Made by a program: the position numbers and the translations under genes. This document shows positions 63,018 through 64,000 of a DNA stretch of 64,000 nt, in pieces. How positions within the stretch are numbered: the first letter of the stretch is position 1; every line of letters starts with the position of its first letter. The stretch is from an uncultured Prevotellaceae bacterium (GTDB lineage: Bacteria; Bacteroidota; Bacteroidia; Bacteroidales; Bacteroidaceae): NCBI GenBank assembly GCA_947167455.1, contig CAMVIB010000004.1:1-64000 (forward strand). Direction: 5' to 3'. The notes beneath the pieces were generated by a model. It had not been told where the DNA came from. It saw only the letters and a list, made by a program, of their open reading frames with translations, and searched no databases.

Positions 63018-64000
63018 ATGAATATGAGAAAGCTTTTATCCTCTCTTGCCCTCGCCTGTGCTGCAGCGTTTCCTGCTGCTGCACAGCACTCTCTCGACAC
63101 GCTGGAAATATATGTCTTACTCAACCGCGACGGCTCTGCCTACGTGGAGGAGCAGCGCAACATGTATGCTGGTGCCGACGGAACGGAGTGCTACATCAGG
63201 ATGTACAACATGGGTGACATGGAGGTCAGCGACCTGGAGGTGTGGGAGAAAGGCATCACTGACGACGGCCGCGACACCACCATCACATACGTCAACGATG
63301 GAGTCTGGGACATCAACCGCACGCGCACACAGAAGACCTACCACTGCGGTATCAACGAGGTGGCCGAGGGACTGGAGATGTGCTGGGGGCTGGGAGAGTC
63401 TGGACGCCATAAGTACTACGTCAGTTACACCCTGAAGGGTCTCGTCAAGGGCTATTCTGACTTCGACGGGTTCAACCACAACTTCTATCAGGCCGACAAC
63501 CCCACGGCCGACTACGCCCGCGTGGTGATACGCTTGGGCGAGGACTATCGCCGCTATATGGCTCAAACGGCCGACTCACTCTTCGAGATACCCCGGAGAG
63601 AGAAGAACTGCAACGTCAGCGGCAGGTTGCTCACTATCGCCGACAAGGTGGACACCTCTCTCGTGGAGCGCTATTCTTTGGTGAACATGTACGTCGAGGA
63701 GGATACCCTCTGCCACGACACGGCGTCGATATGGGCCTTCGGCTACTATGGCAACATTATCTTCAGCAACGGATTTGTCGTGGCAGAGACAGACCGAAGC
63801 ATGAGTCAGGGCGACAAGATGATTGTGATGTGCCGCTTCAAGAAGGGGCTTTTCTCACCGACACTCACCTATCCTGACCAGACCTTTGAGAAAGATGTCA
63901 GGGAACTGGCATTCATAGACAGCGACTATCCTCTCGACGATGACGGCAGCGGAAGCACGTCATCGCTCTTCGGTGGCGACACCACCCCATTATGGGAGCG
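63018..64000 (+). CDS. DUF2207-like membrane protein, N-terminal part (cut by window edge)
   Basis: The frame is open from the ATG at 63018 to the window end (327 whole codons). It starts with a signal peptide (MNMRKLLSSLALACAAAFPAAAQ). The pattern that follows, IYVLLNRDGSAYVEEQRNMYAG, fits DUF2207 proteins, in which an N-terminal beta domain precedes membrane helices that would lie beyond the window. The position after lemA supports this. Function unknown. An ATG at 63024 is an alternative start. Confidence 0.8.
   Translation, partial: MNMRKLLSSLALACAAAFPAAAQHSLDTLEIYVLLNRDGSAYVEEQRNMYAGADGTECYIRMYNMGDMEVSDLEVWEKGITDDGRDTTITYVNDGVWDINRTRTQKTYHCGINEVAEGLEMCWGLGESGRHKYYVSYTLKGLVKGYSDFDGFNHNFYQADNPTADYARVVIRLGEDYRRYMAQTADSLFEIPRREKNCNVSGRLLTIADKVDTSLVERYSLVNMYVEEDTLCHDTASIWAFGYYGNIIFSNGFVVAETDRSMSQGDKMIVMCRFKKGLFSPTLTYPDQTFEKDVRELAFIDSDYPLDDDGSGSTSSLFGGDTTPLWE

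Overview
The window looks like a chromosomal segment of a Bacteroidales bacterium, most likely Prevotellaceae. The evidence is: type V (Mfa/FimA-like) fimbrillin lipoproteins; a type IX secretion (T9SS) style C-terminus; Bacteroidales promoters (TAnnTTTG at -7 with TTTG/TTG about 20 bases upstream) and weak Shine-Dalgarno sites; and family-typical neighbourhoods (DUF4270 / short glycogen-synthase-like / panC-panD, and serC-serA-DUF1015). Most genes are GC-rich. No integrase, transposase, tRNA, rRNA or CRISPR array was seen.

Region 1 (1-2593): mscL (-), a 30-residue lipoprotein, gap (+), then about 720 bases without a gene that hold a terminator, a four-copy CCTAGG array and a good promoter.

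Region 2 (2594-34336, all +) is the accessory, surface-related part. An OmpA-like/DUF3868/DUF3575-type envelope protein and a DUF5119-like lipoprotein overlap by ATGA. They are followed by two large fimbrillins, three tandem mosaic AAA-ATPase/PD-(D/E)XK proteins, three smaller fimbrillins, another lipoprotein and a single 15.2-kb gene for a 5066-residue beta-helix surface protein with a T9SS-like tail. The six pilin-type lipoproteins each carry a Thr-Arg motif about 30-44 residues after the lipidated Cys, which fits protease-triggered type V pilus assembly. Three arrays of the palindrome CCTAGG/CTAGG, with periods of 22, 9 and about 10 bases, occur in this locus. One of them is translated as the n-region of a signal peptide.

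Region 3 (34363-45085) is housekeeping: ald, a DUF486 membrane protein, a DUF4270 lipoprotein and a short glycogen-synthase-like protein (-), panC-panD (+), ribE-glnS-TPR (-), and a secreted protein with an Arg/Gly/Ser/His/Tyr-rich repetitive tail (-).

Region 4 (45304-54394, -) is a tightly packed run: bifunctional-nuclease-domain protein, rsmE, a membrane-anchored protein, an ABC ATPase and permease, a sugar-kinase/RapZ-C fusion, an M48 lipoprotein peptidase and a HAD phosphatase. A NupG-type nucleoside permease with its own promoter lies upstream.

Region 5 (54850-64000, +): a hypothetical protein, a periplasmic TPR protein, a DEAD-box-type helicase, serC, serA (Lys in place of the usual catalytic His), DUF1015, a YigZ/IMPACT protein, LemA, and the start of a DUF2207-like protein cut by the window edge.
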